From NCBI GenBank assembly GCA_026874595.1, contig CM049321.1:22144979-22208978 (forward strand): a stretch of 64,000 nucleotides of DNA, read 5' to 3'. A program made the translations under genes and the position numbers. The DNA comes from Sipunculus nudus. Its lineage: Eukaryota > Annelida > Sipuncula > Golfingiida > Sipunculidae. Shown here piece by piece: positions 28,201-43,200 of the stretch (positions are counted from its first letter, which is position 1; each line of letters opens with the position of its first letter). Under the pieces are notes generated by a model that made no database searches, was not told the origin of the DNA, and saw only the letters and a program-made list of their open reading frames with translations.

Positions 28201-31200
28201 TTATTCTGCTTGTCAACATTCACTAATATTTGGGTTCACCAATATATTTGCAGAGGTAGCAAGACAACTGAACATAAATTAAACAGAAAAGATAGTTAAA
28301 TAGCTGGCTGCAAGTTCCTCTGTATGAAAAAGCATAAGCTGCCTCGATATTTTGTCATTTTTTTCATTTTCTTGAAAGTCTTCTTTTGAAACAGAATGTA
28401 TCAGAATTGTAATTTGACTTTCCTACCTCATGAAATATCATTTTGAGCAAGAGTTTTATTATATTTCCTCAATGGGAGTTACCTACATCCTCAGACCTTT
28501 CTTTCATCTCATTTCCCAGCCTTGACATGCATGTATACTTCTTTCATTTATTTATGTCCATTATGCTGGGTCACACATGTATTGTTAATGTGTGTATATG
28601 CCGGAGCTATTGTGCGGGCCAACAATAAATGTATAAAACACAGTCAGAACTATCCTGGTACGTGTACCGATTGCAATGTGTTTGTTATTCTGGTACCAAT
28701 GTGATGATCTGCCATAACAAGTACACCAGATGGTCTGGCCAAAAAAACTACTTCCAGGGTAGTATCCAAATAAATTTTCAATTTGCATGTCAAAATATCT
28801 CTCTCTGTCTGGGTACTGTCTGTCTTTATATATCTCTCTTTGTGTCTTTCTTCCTATCTCTGTCTCTGTGTGTTTGTGTCTCTCTATGTGTCTGTCTCTC
28901 CGTCCGTGTCTGTCTGTCTGATTGTCTGTCTTTGTGTGCATGTCTCTGTCTCACTCTCTGTCTCTCAGATATCTGTATGTTTACTTGTACCTGTCACCCT
29001 GTCTTTATGTCTGTCTCTCTGTCTGCTTGTTTGTCTGTCTGTCTGCAGTGGCAGATCCAGAGGAGGTACAGGCAGTGTGGGAAAAATAGACACAATAGTG
29101 CCTGAGTAATAAACATTTTGTTTAGCCTCAGAACAATTTTGGATAGATAAACTGTTATGACAAAAATTACACTGAGCAGGTCTGTTATTTGATTTCACCT
29201 GTACAGATACACATTTATTATAGTAGCAGTGTACCCATGATTTCTCCATGCGACCTGCTACATCCAGGGTTCCATGTGGATGCAAAATGGCAGCTCACAT
29301 GAATGTTTCAAGAAACTGGGAAAGATAAACCTGTCAGGATTCCATAAAGACATAGGGTGCACTCCAAAATTACTCCAAGGATAGCACCCAGGTGAGAAGT
29401 TAAGTGTAGAATAACACTTTTTCAGACCATGCCAAAATCCTCTATATAAAGTGGGTTTATAAAATTTAAGCAAGTAAACAATCTAAAACATAAAATCCTT
29501 ATAAGCTTACCTTGTAGTGATCTCCATCTTGTAGAACATTCCCATCAAACAACCAGCTCACAACTGGTGTGGGGTAACCATCTAGTGTGACCTTGAATTT
29601 TGCACTTTCACCTTCGTCTGCAAATTGTCTTCTTGGCTTGATAATAAATGATGGCTTAGCCTCCCTGTAATGAAACAATCCTGTCAGGGTTCAACAAGGC
29701 CACATGGATGTGAAACAAAAGTAACCTTCTGAGTTTGAGTCTTAGTTTGACCGCAAGGGGCGATCGAGACATGTATCAGACAAGTTTAATTTGGAATAAC
29801 ACTTTTTTGGACCACATCTAATCCTCATGTTATAGTAGAATAATCACAAGCAGTCCCCATTTAACCTTTATCCCAAAAGAAACCTCTTTTATTTGGCACT
29901 CTCCCCTACTACCAATAATTCATGTGGCCCTAATTTTGGCAAACAAATGAGACTTTACTGTATATAATATAATTATAAGACATAATAATTGTAAATAGAA
30001 TATTTGCAAACAGCAAAATGTACCCCATGACACACATATGACGACCACGTTTATGAATTATTACAGTACAACCAAACATAATGCCACCTCTGTATAAAAA
30101 GGTTGTTTACAGGGAAGTACACGATATAACAATTCATATATTATATAGATCATACTCATAGTTTATACCCATGGTTACAAGGTTATATTTTACATATCAT
30201 AAATTTATAAACTGCACACATCACAGTGCTGATTGTTTAGTCCATTATCAACCATTTAGTTCAGAAATCACCCACCAGATGGATGCATCTAGCATGAGGC
30301 AGTCAGACAATGTCAACAGTGCCACCTGTTGGGGTTTGGCTTAACTAAAACTATTTCATGGTTGATCACATGATCTTGGCATAAACATGTTTCATTCATT
30401 ATGTTTCTGCTGTAAAGTTAAATATAGTCTGCCTCATTAAGTTACCTGTCACTTGAAACTCTTTTTACATACATGAAAGTAAGAAGTCAGGTTAAGGGAT
30501 TTCATTTGAGCAGCACTTACTAACAACCAGCAACCAAGTGGAAGTCGGGGCATTCAATGCATTATGGAAAGGGGTACTACCATAACATGAATATTCATTA
30601 GAGTTACAAATATCATTTGCAAAATATGGATAATATCTCATGATATTAGTTCATTTTGCCTCTATATAAAATTTTCCAGCAAAACCATCCAGGCACATAA
30701 ACTTATAAATTAATACAGTATAATCACCAGTTCACCTGTTTTGTATGTTTTTATGGTTCCGTGTGTTAGCAAACACAGACCATGACCCCACATGTGTTGA
30801 GATCTGTTTACCATAACAGAACTGAGTGACCATGCTGAAGCATAATCTTGAGCATAAACAATGACTCAAAAAAGGAGAAAGAAATTAAAGAATCAAAACA
30901 TATAAATTTACCCAGGTTGGAAACTTGAAAAAAGCTTGATTTGTGAAGATGCATGGTAAAGCCACCAGGTGACATGTGGCCTGTGTTTATGTTTTGCTTC
31001 ACTTATTGTACCTGTGCAAGCTTATAACCATTTGTGTACAGGAGTTGCCAAATGGTTTCTGAACAAACACTGGCATACAACATAGTAACATTATACAGAA
31101 AATGCACTATACTTCACTAAATTGTATATATAACAGGTGAAAATGGAAACTGGGCTGAATGTGGATTTGAACCCTATAACCAGTGACACACAAGTGAGAC

Positions 31201-34200
31201 GTTCTACCCGCCTCGCTAATAAACTGTTTGACTGGTTACATATATTTAACCTACATGGCAAATGAATAGCCCCCTTTAATTTAATTTGAAAAATACTAAC
31301 CTGGGTGTCTTAGTATGCAAAATATCTTCTACTGATCTATCTAAAAATAAAATAGAACATCAACAATGCATGAAGACAGAAGGACAGACAAACATGCACT
31401 GGCAGATATGAATATACAGTAAAACCTGTGTTATGAGACCCCGAATGTGACTTTATAAAAGTTGTTTTAAACTAGACATTTCTTGGCACCGAAGGTGCCA
31501 AAGTATCCCAAGACATAGTACGGCCCCCCCTTTAAGAATAGGCCCCCATTTTTAGCAGCATATACTGACACTAGGCAAGCAATTATTGTTTCTTCCATCT
31601 ATCAATCCACAATTTTTTTTTAAGATGTTGGTCCTGTGACCTTGACCTTTTGGCACATAACAAGGCTACATCAATAAAAGCAGGAATTATCATCTAGAAA
31701 CTAATTTTTGGACAGATGGCTCCTGTGACCTTCCCCTTTGACCTTGTGACCTCACAATTGATAGGGTTCTTCCTCTCTTGGCAGGTGAACTATATGTGCA
31801 AGATGAAAGATCTGAGATGAAATGTTTGGCTGAAAATGCATCCACATCTTTTTAAAGATGTGTCCTGTGACCTTGACCTTTGACCTCATGACCCCAAAAT
31901 CAATTAGGGTCTTGCAATTCCAATGGGACATATACAAGTCAAGTTTTAAATCCATACATCAATAAAAGCAGGAATTATCATCCAGAAACTAATTTTTGGA
32001 CAGATGGCTCCTGTGACCTTCACCTTTGACCTTTTAACCTAAAAATTTATAGGAGTCTTCCACTCTTGGCAGGTGAACTTTATATGCAAGATGAAAGATC
32101 TGAGATGAATTGTTTGGCTGAACATGCATCCACAATCTTTTTAAAAGTGTGTCCTGTGACCTTGACCTTTGACCTCATGACCCCAAAATTAATTGGAGTC
32201 TTGCTTTTTTAATGGGACATATATAAGTCAATTTTTGAAATCAATACATCAATAAAAGCAGGAATTATCATCCAGAAACTAATTTTTTGACAGACAGCTC
32301 CTGTGGCCTTGACCTTTGACCTTGTGACCCCAAAATTGATATGGATCATCCACTATTGGCAAGTGTGCTATATATTCAAGATGGAAGACCTGGGATGAAA
32401 GTTTGGCTTAAAATGCATCCACAGTATCTTTTAAGATGCGATTCCAGTGACCTTGACCTTTGACCTCATGACCCTTACTTTAGTGGTGGGCCATACATAA
32501 GTCACGTTTGAAATCCATATGGCTATCAACACTGGAGATATCATAAGAGGTGTGTGATTTTCACCAAATATGGACACATTAAAGGTCAAGGCCACTCTCA
32601 TGGTAAAGGTCATGACCCAAATGTAAATAGACCTCATCCCATAACCCATCTCTCTACATGTGCATAATATGAGAGAAATCTGTCCATTAGTTTTTTACTT
32701 ATAATGCTTACAGTACTGTCAAGTGGCAATTATGGGGGTATTAAAAGGCATAAAAACAAGAAAAGGATAATAGGTGGCGCCACCAGTTTCTGGTATATCA
32801 CAAGGCTATCCGAGATCTTCGGTCACCTTGATTTTTGGACCAGTCCATGCAAGCTTACTTGAGATATTTAAGAATTTGTGTTAATTTCAGCAAAAATGGA
32901 CCTGTTCAAGGTCAAGGTCACTCTCCTAGCATAGGTCATGACCCATCTAAATAGGCTTCGTCCCCTTACCTATATCTATACAAATGTAAAGTTTGAAAAA
33001 GATCATATTAAAGATCAAAATATTTTTTGAGTTATCCCGCGCACAAGGTTTTTCTGCGGCGGGGGCGGTGGCGGGACCGTCGTGAAACCATAGTATCCCT
33101 GTCTGTAATTGTCTGGGGATACAATTATTTATAGGTAAGTTACAACTGAGTGAGTGCTTACAGTTAACACAAGGGTGGTCTTATCAGACATGTCGTCTTA
33201 ACAGGTTAGTGGTCTTAACAGACATGTGGTCTTAACAGGTTGGTGGTCTTAACCAACATGAGATCTTAACAGACATATGCTCTTAACAGGTTGGTGGTCT
33301 TAATTAACAGACAGTTGGTCTTAACAGGCATGTGGTCTTAACAGGTTGGTGGTCTTAACTGACAGGAGATCTTAACAGACAGGTGGTCTTAAAAGGTTGG
33401 TGGTCTTAACTGACAGGAGATCTTAACAGACAGGTGGTCTTAAAAGGTTGGTGGTCTTAACTGACAGGAGATCTTAACAGACAGGTGGTCTTTACAGGTT
33501 GGTGGTCTTAACAGTCAGTTGGTCTTAACAGACAGTTGGTCTTAACAGGTTGGTGGTCTTAACTGACAGGAGATCTTAACAGACAGGTGGTCTTAAAAGG
33601 TTGGTGGTCTTAACTGACAGGAGATCTTAACAGACAGGTGGTCTTTACAGGTTGGTGGTCTTAACAGACAGTTGGTCTTAACAGGTTGCTGGTCTTAACA
33701 GACAGGAACCTCTTAACAGACAGATGGTCTTAATAGGGTGGTGGACTTAACAGACAGGTGGTCTCAACAGGTTGTTGGTCTTAACAGACAGGAGGTCTTA
33801 ACAGACAGATGGTCTTAATAGGGTGGTGGTCTTAACAGACAGGTGGTCTCAACAGGTTGGTGGTCTTAACAGACAGGTGGTCTTTCAGGTAGGTCCCACT
33901 GTACATACATGAATGCCCAGTTGAACTTGTTAGGGTAGCATCCCTGGCAAAATCCCAATATTTATACTCAATCAAAAACATATTAGTCTCCATAAAGTAT
34001 CTGAAAAGTATCAGTTACGTAAAGGATTTGTAGTCAAGAAAGTTACCTGACAATATTTTAAACCATTTATTTTTTTTTAATTTGGAAAAAAATTAATTGA
34101 ATAAAAAAATTTAAAGTTTCAGTTTTAAGGTAGGTAGGAAAATGATAGAGGTAAAATAATTGTGATATTGTGATATTGTCACGTAGTGAATAAATTTTGA

Positions 34201-37200
34201 AAATCTGTTCACTATTTATGATTTTCAAGAACCATAGTATGAACAAAAGGGTACACCCGAAGTTCACGCAATATGCCTCTTGTGACATATGGATTTTAGT
34301 GTGTATGTAAAACGGCTGACCAGAAGAGGAGTTTGAAAAATTGGAAGAAATAAACCTTACAGAGTTTGATAAGAATGCAGGGATGCAACAGATATACTGG
34401 AATAAATCATGTTGTCAAATATTTGAAATTCATTTAAATATTTTGAAATCTCAATAAAATCAACCAGTTCAAAAATGCCGAAAATTCTATAAACCACCAT
34501 GTTAGAACAAATCTCAGATTTTAGCATATGTACATGACAAGTGATCACAGACTAGTAATTTACAAAATGTTAAGGAAAAACTTAAACAACATTTATACAT
34601 GCTCATGGACAAATTCTTGGACCTTAACAAAGATTTCACAATTTTCACTTTGATGGGTTCAAGCCAGGGACCTCAATCAAGCTGGATGCCCAATTAATTA
34701 TATTCTTAGCATTAAGAGATGTACTACGTATAATTTTTTAAAGGTCTGTTGCGTTTTGAAATAATAGGCATGATAGTGGACCTAGGGAGGCAATGTTCAA
34801 ATGTCTGCAGCCAAGAAACACAGCCTACCTTAAAGAGTGCAGATTCCCATCTACATAATGGTACACAACATTCATTTCATAGCAGTACACTGCATCTCGA
34901 GCCATAAGAGACAATTAAGAGTATAGCACATATATACTGTGCAAGTATGATAACTGGTCGCCAGGACAACGATGTGATAAATGAGCATCTAACTGTCAAA
35001 GAATCTGTCATCTCCTGAACATGAAATGCTGGGTGGAGGCTGCAGTCAAGTGCTGGCCTACAGCAGGCATCTCAAGGTCAAGTGAAGGTTATGTCAATGG
35101 CCTACACAATGTATGACCTTGCTGACTGAAGGAGGAATACTGGGCAGAAGGTGTTGATGTTAGGAGAAGCATTTTCCTTGTTCTTACCTCAGCAATGGAG
35201 GTTATGTATTTACTTATAGCCAGCTGTGTATGTTTGTTTGTTGCTTCTGCCAAGAGGGTATGCGTTCATTCCTGTTTGTGTGTGTGTGTTTGTTCACAAC
35301 ATAACTCACACAACCTGGAATGGAATCCCATGTCATTTTCAGGGCACCTCATAAATGGACCAATAAAGAATATATTAGATTTTGGTGTGGATCAAGCACA
35401 TGACTTGGATCCAGGAAGGACTTCCAGGAATATTCACACTGATTGAACATGGGAATATTGGCCAGATAAGTGTATGCAAACACTTTTTCTTGGAAGGGGG
35501 CGGGGGGGGGGGGGGGGAACATGCACCAATGAGCCTGGGAATACGTGCTAATGAGTGAATGAAAACACAGGTTGCAGACCTCCTTAATTTACACTTTTAA
35601 GGACTATACCCACAATCTGCATTCCTAAGAATGTATTTTTCTAGTTTAAGCATATCATTATTTGCAGGATAACCTAAATTTAACCAAATGAATTTCTGTC
35701 AACATTTTTAAGGGTAAAGGGCATGGGAAAATGAATAAAAATTTGGAGCAGATATGCCAGAAAACCTTCATACTAGTATCGATCTAGCCTGTGACAGTTA
35801 TGCATTCAGAGACCTTGATTCTGTAAGCCACTCATATGTCTATTTCAAATCCAGTAAACAATACACAGTTCAAACACCGTCTGAAAAAGTACACATGCAC
35901 CAGAAAAGAGAGGTTTGTATGGCTTTATTTGATTGGTCAAACTCTCCAGGTAACCTTTCTGGCAGTGCTGAACATTTGAACCAAATAAAGCAACAGAAAT
36001 GATTAGGTAGCTGTGTAAAGCAATTGTACGCAAGTCATTTGATTGGTTCAATTGTCTTGTTCATTGTTCATGAAAGAGACACCACAGCATCTCAATGAAG
36101 CAAGGTAGGTCTGACAGCACACAGCACCCAGTTCTTTGCTGGTAGAAAGATGATACACACTGACATCTGCTGCCACCTGCCTGCTGCATTTTACATTAAA
36201 TGATAAGGTCTTCATTCAAGAAACACATTATGCCTCAGTTTTTGGTAAAATAAAATTTTATAAAAAAAAATAATTATGTTACAATTAAACTGTAATCAAA
36301 GTATTTCAAGTAGTCCTAATTAACATACCAACAGCAGATCTGGAACCATAGGTTCTCGCCACAGATGTCATTTTTTCTGGCAGCGTGTCACTTTTGTGTG
36401 TGCTACTGTAGTTTCCTGAAACAAGAAAACATTTGAACATTAAATATAAGATCTTCAGTGGTAATTGTATCCCTAAAATAGATATTAAGCTACTTAGGTA
36501 TTTTGAGCTCTCACTCTGCAGAATTTTATTTTTTCAAGAAAATTAAATAATAAAATTTTGATATTTTTCATTTCATTATGATTTGCTTTACCTGTTTAGC
36601 AGAAACAATTATGTTATTATCATAATGTCACGTGACTATATGTTTTATTTATAATAGTCTACTAATAAAAGGTAAATAAATTCCCTACCTTACACCAATT
36701 TCTGAAAAACAGAGTGCATTCAAACCCATTCCTCTTTCAGCCTATTATTACTATAGACTTCTCTCCCCTGCCTTCCCCCTAACCTAGGTTTCAGTGTGCA
36801 TGTACACAAAATACCAGCCATCATAAAAGAAAGTTCTATAAGGACAGTCTCCATGCAAGAATCTATCAGCTGGGATCTAGTTTGGTAGCCAGCAGATGAG
36901 CATCAATAATGTTTAGGGCAGAATAACATTTTTTTTAACCACATCCAAATCCTCGAACTGTGGTAGAATTTTAGCATTGATAAATGCATAAGTAATTATG
37001 TAAATTTAAAGGAACTTCATTTTCTGGAAAGCCTATGTATCCTAGATATTTTTTTTTTTATTTTTGCTTTTCTCAAGCATTTTCTGTACAGTAGGCAAGC
37101 CTAGTTAAGAGTTAATGTCCCATCTATTTTTAATTAGATCAAGATATAACCATTCACTGCTACAGTGTCATGTCAACAGGCTGTCAACATGGGGGTAACT

Positions 37201-40200
37201 ATTTATGCTGACTGCCTGTGGTGACTTCTACCACACTTGTGAGAGATTTATGGGTAATGTGTCACTGGTGTTATCAGCAAGGGTGACAATGTGACAAAAT
37301 CAAGTGGAAAGCACACAAGTACTGAGGCAAAAACAGTCATTTATCTCCCGTCAGCTGGTATGCATACAACACTTGTATACACCTGTACGTGTATGCATGT
37401 TTTTCCTATGGCAGGAGGATATATATTTATCCCTGTTCATGTGTGTTTGTATGTTTGTGTGTTTGTTCATGACATAACTCACACAATCATGAACATAATC
37501 TCATAAAATGAAAATTAATTAGATTTTGATGTGGTTCCAGCACATGAACCAAATTCAGAACGTCACTGAGGAATATTCACAAATGTACAGTGACTTATGC
37601 ATGAACGAACCTGAAACATACCAGAAACAGATACAGGGGGGGGGTCCAGGGGGTTAAGACCCCCCCCCCCCCCTGGACCCCCCACCCCTCCCCCCCTTTT
37701 TCATCAAAAGCAACCTTTTTTTAAGGGTTTCAGACATTTTTTTGCCTGGTCCCCCCCTTTTCTTGACCTGGGGGTCTTTTTTAAGGTTTTTCATTAGTTC
37801 TGGGTTGGACCCCCCCCCCCACCTTCCTAAATCCTGGATCCACCCCTGCATACAACACTTAATTGTTTACACCTGTATGTGCTTCCATGTTTTTCCTTGG
37901 CCAGGAGGCAGTGGCAGATCCAGCAATTTCTTTGGGGGGGGGGGGGGGGGAGCTAATATGTCTGATTATTGTCGCAGAGTGTTAATGGCATCTAAATGTG
38001 TGCAAACCTGGGAAGGGGGTGGGCATACAAAGTAGGGTTAGTGGGAAGGACTTTGTAGCTTAGAATGAAATCCTTGCGTTGAAGTACAATCTAGCATTTT
38101 ATTCATGGAATGTACAACTATGTAATATTCATAAACTTTCAACTTTAAGTTTATCTTTACACCATGGACCTACTGCCTAATGATTTTTTCCCAGAGGCAA
38201 GAACCTTTGGGGGGAGCTGTAGCTCCCACAGCTACCCCCCTGGATCCGCCACTGCCAGGAGGGTATGTTTTCATCCCTGTTCATGTGTGTGTTTGTGTGT
38301 GTTCATGAAATAGCTCGCACAATCATGAACAGAATCTCATGAAATGAAAATTAATAAGATTTTGGTGTGGATCTGGCACAAGAACAGAATTCGGAACATC
38401 ACTGAGGAATATTCACAAATTATTCAGTAAATTATGCATGAATAAACCTGGGAATTTGGGCCAAGCAAATAAATGTAAACACCAACATGGGAGGATGCCA
38501 TAATAAGGACCCCTCACCCACATGGCAGAGGCTTGCATTCCTTGGAATGCAGATTTCTAGTTTGTCACTTAATTTGTAACAAATGAAAAATAAATGTAAA
38601 ACCGTTCATTGATCAGAACACATATTGACTTAATGTGTAAAAAAAAAATCATTTTATTTTGGTATCAGGTCCTGTAAAGTATAAAGCATTAAGTTTTCAT
38701 TCAAATTTTGCAAGTCACTAATATGCAAGACAATAGGTCTCTGTTTCAATTGAAGTAAGTTTCAAAGTTTCAGACTTTAAACAGCCAGATCAGTTAATTA
38801 TATGATTTACAGAAACTTAATGGACATACTGTTTACCAAACAAATGCCATTAACTTTTAATATTTTAATATCTGACATTATTTCAAAAGGTTCATTATTC
38901 AGGAAAGTGTGACATACTGTGGTTGCCTTTTGTTCGCGAGGGTTTTATTTTCGCGATATTCGCAAATGGAATATAATCGCGAACATGAAACCCTCAGGAA
39001 TAAGCTGTCCTTTTTATCGAGGTTGCAAAATAGCTAGGGTATGATGCATCTGCACAAATGGATAAATTATCACACCTCCAAAAATATGGTTTATTAATTA
39101 CCAACAACATAATCTGTGGATGGTATATCAGAACAATCTCATGCAAACACGTAATAATAATTGTCAAAACATCAACAATGATACAGGTCATAATACAATT
39201 ACTATAACTGTATTGAGTGACGTATTGCAGGATTTATTTTTATATTATAATAAATGTAAATATATTTGTACTTCAACAACAAAGATTCTGGTGCAATCGC
39301 GAAAATTATATAAACCCACGCAAAACTTTCAAAATGAAGAATTCGCGAAATTTCAGCCTCGCGAATATGAAGCCAACCACAGTATCTCTGTATTTTAAGT
39401 ATGTTTACACATGCATGGACATGTCAATTCGCTAGCAGTTCCAAGAGTTTACAATTCCATTTTAGGTACAGTTTACTATACATAGTGGGGGTGGTGGTGT
39501 AATGGTTAAGGTGCCGGGCTCATGATCGAGAGGTCGTGAGTTTGAATCCCGATCAGACCCCCACCGTGCCAAGACCCTTAGGCAAGGTCCCAACCGCAAG
39601 TCCCAATGACAGGAGGGTGTCCAGGGGTTCTGGATATCCCACTCCTGGACACTCCCTTTTTTGAGCCACAACCTTTTGTTTAGAGTTTGACACCAATTTT
39701 CCAGCCAGGACCCCCCTTTTCTGGACCAGAGTCCCTTCATTCTTTCTTCTTAATTATTAGTCATCCTGGAGTGGACACCAACCCTAAGGCCCTTCTAAAA
39801 TTCTGGATCTGTAATTTAAATCATACCTAACTACAGCATATACATTACACAAAAACCCCAATAGTAGGTTCTAAGTACCCAAAACACTGCAACAAGTACA
39901 TTTCTTTGAAAAATATATATATCATACCTGCTCTGAGCTATGATAAAACCCTCTATATCCTGAGCATATTACCTGTCTTGTTCATAATGAGGGCACAAGT
40001 AAAGTCAAATTTGTGCAAGAGCACACTGATTAAACATTCTGAAGGAATTCTGGTCCATGCATATCACCAAACAAATTCTATATATAAACACTCGAGTTAG
40101 ACATGAGGGTGTAATAAAACAACTTGAGATCAACATTAAACCCTGCACAAAATGTTATACCAGGCTTTGATAAGGACACATGTTAAGCACTTTGTGAGCA

Positions 40201-43200
40201 TGATGTAAATCTTTCTGGAGACAAGTGTGACCAACAGGTCATGAAGCTCAGCTAGTTTTCTCTGAAAATGGTTGAAATATACTGTTAATTATAGGTTACT
40301 AACGGTACTTATCCAGTGAACTAAAGTAGGTAAATTATCTGACAGATGAGTTGAAAAAAATGGACTAATTGATCAATTTTATGCCATATGTGAACATCAA
40401 GCCTGTACAAAATCAATTTTAAATTTACAGAAGACCTTATTTATTTTATTGAAGTCTTTTTAAAGGGATGAACACAAAAGATCTACACATCTGTGGTTCA
40501 ACAAAGGCGTAAAGACCCTTAACTAAAATCACTTTGCAATTAAGTACAGCTACCAAAGATGCATGGACAGACTGAAATTTCAGGCCTATATATCAAACTT
40601 CTCTTGAGTTAGGTGCACTGGGCTGACCAGGCTTATATGAGGAAGGCAGTTGCCCCAGTGAACAAGAACGAACTGCTCTCTGCAGCTTCTGCATTAAGTG
40701 AACCCTTGACCTGCACCTGGCTGCACAGAATGAACTCCTGACCTGTTGCATAATCTGACACAGTTGGCACTCTACAAAAGCTATAAATAGATCCAGACTG
40801 ACCATTGGCCTGTTGCCAAATCTGAAACAGTTGGCAGTCTGCCAAGCTATTTATAGATACAGACACAATCTTGGCCTGTTGGTAAATCTTTTAGTAAATC
40901 TTTTCTTATACAATTGAAAGAACCCTACCCTAAGATACTTCTTGTGAAAATTTCAATGATTCAGCTTGAAATTTTATTCATACATCATTTTACACTGAAA
41001 GAGGCTAAAACTATGAGGTTTTTGTTTGTTAAAAACAGGTTGAATTAATTTTTAGATAGAATTTTTAGAAGACTAAATTTTTGCATAAAACTTGGTAATG
41101 ACAGCTCCTACCGATTTTGAGATAGTATGGGTTAACATACAGACAATGGCTGATGGATAGTGGCCGTCGGACAATGCCACACCATCTCATGCAGATTCGT
41201 TAAAAATGATTTTAAAACTTAATTTATCCTGAATTGCAGAAATTAACCTACATGGGCTCAAATGCTGCTTTTAACAGCCAGAAAAGATTTCATTACCAAA
41301 ATTATTTGGGGAGTAATTTTACCATAAATTTTAATAAATTGTCATAGATATGACACCTACCCCTTCTCCAGCTCATGATTCACAAAGTTCAGTAGAACTG
41401 CTGGTAATAATCCTTAAGTAAACACCATAAAATGGTCCTGAAGTTCTGAGGAGTGAAAGCAGGAAAAGACACCCTCTGAATGAGAGCTCACAAATCTCAC
41501 TTACTATAACAGTTCTACGTGTGTACTGAGAATATGAGACTATGAATGTAAAAGAACGTGGCTGTTTCTGTAGTACGTGCATGCACTTAATCGATAACCA
41601 TCACATAACTGATCGTGACCAGGTGAGAAACTCATGCTGTGGGCCAGCATGGCTCCCCGTTCTGTATCTTCTGTGATGCAAATGACCAATGCATGGCTCT
41701 GTATGGTTCATTACCTGTTTGATGTCTTAAAAACTAATGTGATGTATAGCAAGTCACACTGGTGGTTAACATTATCAAAGTCTTGCCAAATGTCCATGGT
41801 TCATGGGAAACTTATGCAGTGCCAGCTCAGACAGGTTTCTTCCTATTATATCAAAGGCGTTTAGAAATATATATAATATGGATATTATCAGGATTGTTTT
41901 TTTTTTTATTTGGCTGAATTTATTCAGGAAAAAGTGTCATCTGTATTCATGACAGCAGTATAAGTAGTAAATAAAGTGGTGCTGTTGTTGCTAATTAGAA
42001 AAATAATAATACTGTTTAATATTCACAAATATAAAAGTTTCCCATGTATATACATCTGTGGATTGTTACTTCTGCGATAAGAATAATGATGATAATAATA
42101 ATAACTAGAAATCTGCATTCTAAGGAATGCATGCCTCTGCCGTGTGCTCGCATTCATTTATTAGGCCCATGTCCCTAGGTTCATTCATGCATAAGTGATT
42201 GTAAATTTGTGAAAGTTCCTTGATAAGTGTTTGCATCCTTAATGTGTGCCAGATCCACACCAAAATCTAATTGATTCTTCACTGGCAGATCTCTGAAATG
42301 CATTGAAACTTTAGTATGATTCTGTTAGAGATTGCATTAGTTATAATGGGAACAGACACACACACGGATGGGGATGAATTCATACCCTCCTTGTGGAAGC
42401 ATTAATTATAATTATAATAATTTTCTTATTAATATAATGTTAGTATGATATATTAATAACATATTTTTCTGCAATTTTTAAAAATAAAATATTCTTGTCA
42501 GAAACATTATTATATTAAAAATATCAATCCTCATCAGAACTTAATGACTTTATAATTTGTTATACGAGCCATCATTCATTGTATCCGAGTCAATTCTAAT
42601 CAATGTCATTGATAACTTTATCAATTCTTTAAAGAGCTATGGATTTATAACTGTATCAGCTTATCCTTGCCAGATCCACAAATCATTTTATCAATTCTTA
42701 TCAGAGTCATCAAAATTATATAACTTAATGCTTGTCAGTGTTGCTGATAATAGTATCAGTACTTGTTGGAGTCATTGACAATGGTATCAATACTTGTCAG
42801 ACTCTTTGATAATTGCATCATAATTAAAGTGTTGTGCCTATTAATCTATTATATATCAACTAGACATTTCTTGGCACTGCAGGTGCCAGAGTATCCCCAG
42901 ACATAGGACACGCCCCCCCCCCCCTTTAAGAATAGGTCCCCATTTTTAGCAGCATATACTGACACTTGGCAAGCAATTATTGTTTCTTCCATCTATCAAT
43001 CCACAATCTTTTTGAAGATGTTGGTCCTGTGACCTTGACCTTTGACCTCATGACCCCAAAATCAATTGGGGATTTGCTTTTTCAATGGGACATATATAAG
43101 TCAAGTTTGAAATCTATACATCAATAAAAGCAGGAATTATCATCCAGAAACTAATTTTTTGACAGATGGCTCCTGTGGCCTTGACCTTTGACCTTTTGAC

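Larger units (their letters stand above)
20127..29510. other. Intron 4 (9.4 kb)
   Basis: Contains a repeat element with GGGCCCCGC ends (20848-22497), a degenerate TGTGGGCAA minisatellite (24940-25560), a TCTG-rich tract (28798-29045), and a long AT-rich stretch without recognisable features (22600-24550). Open frames here lack splice or domain support. Confidence 0.6.
31341..36328. other. Intron 2
   Basis: Holds Helitron-like copy 2, the minisatellite at 33150-33890, AT-rich sequence (33900-35150) and a second-family hairpin-CTAG repeat at 35210-35644 that includes a long G run. No exon is seen. Confidence 0.6.

Noticed and set aside
28629-29109. Long plus-strand frames rich in Cys, Leu and Ser resembling membrane segments
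   Set aside because: Low-complexity TCTG/TGTG tract.
33150-33890. Direct repeats considered as a CRISPR-like array
   Set aside because: Contiguous imperfect minisatellite units without unique spacers, in an animal intron.
39485-39565. Functional tRNA-Met gene
   Set aside because: Only the acceptor stem and box-like motifs are good; anticodon and T stems are imperfect and a SINE-like tail follows.
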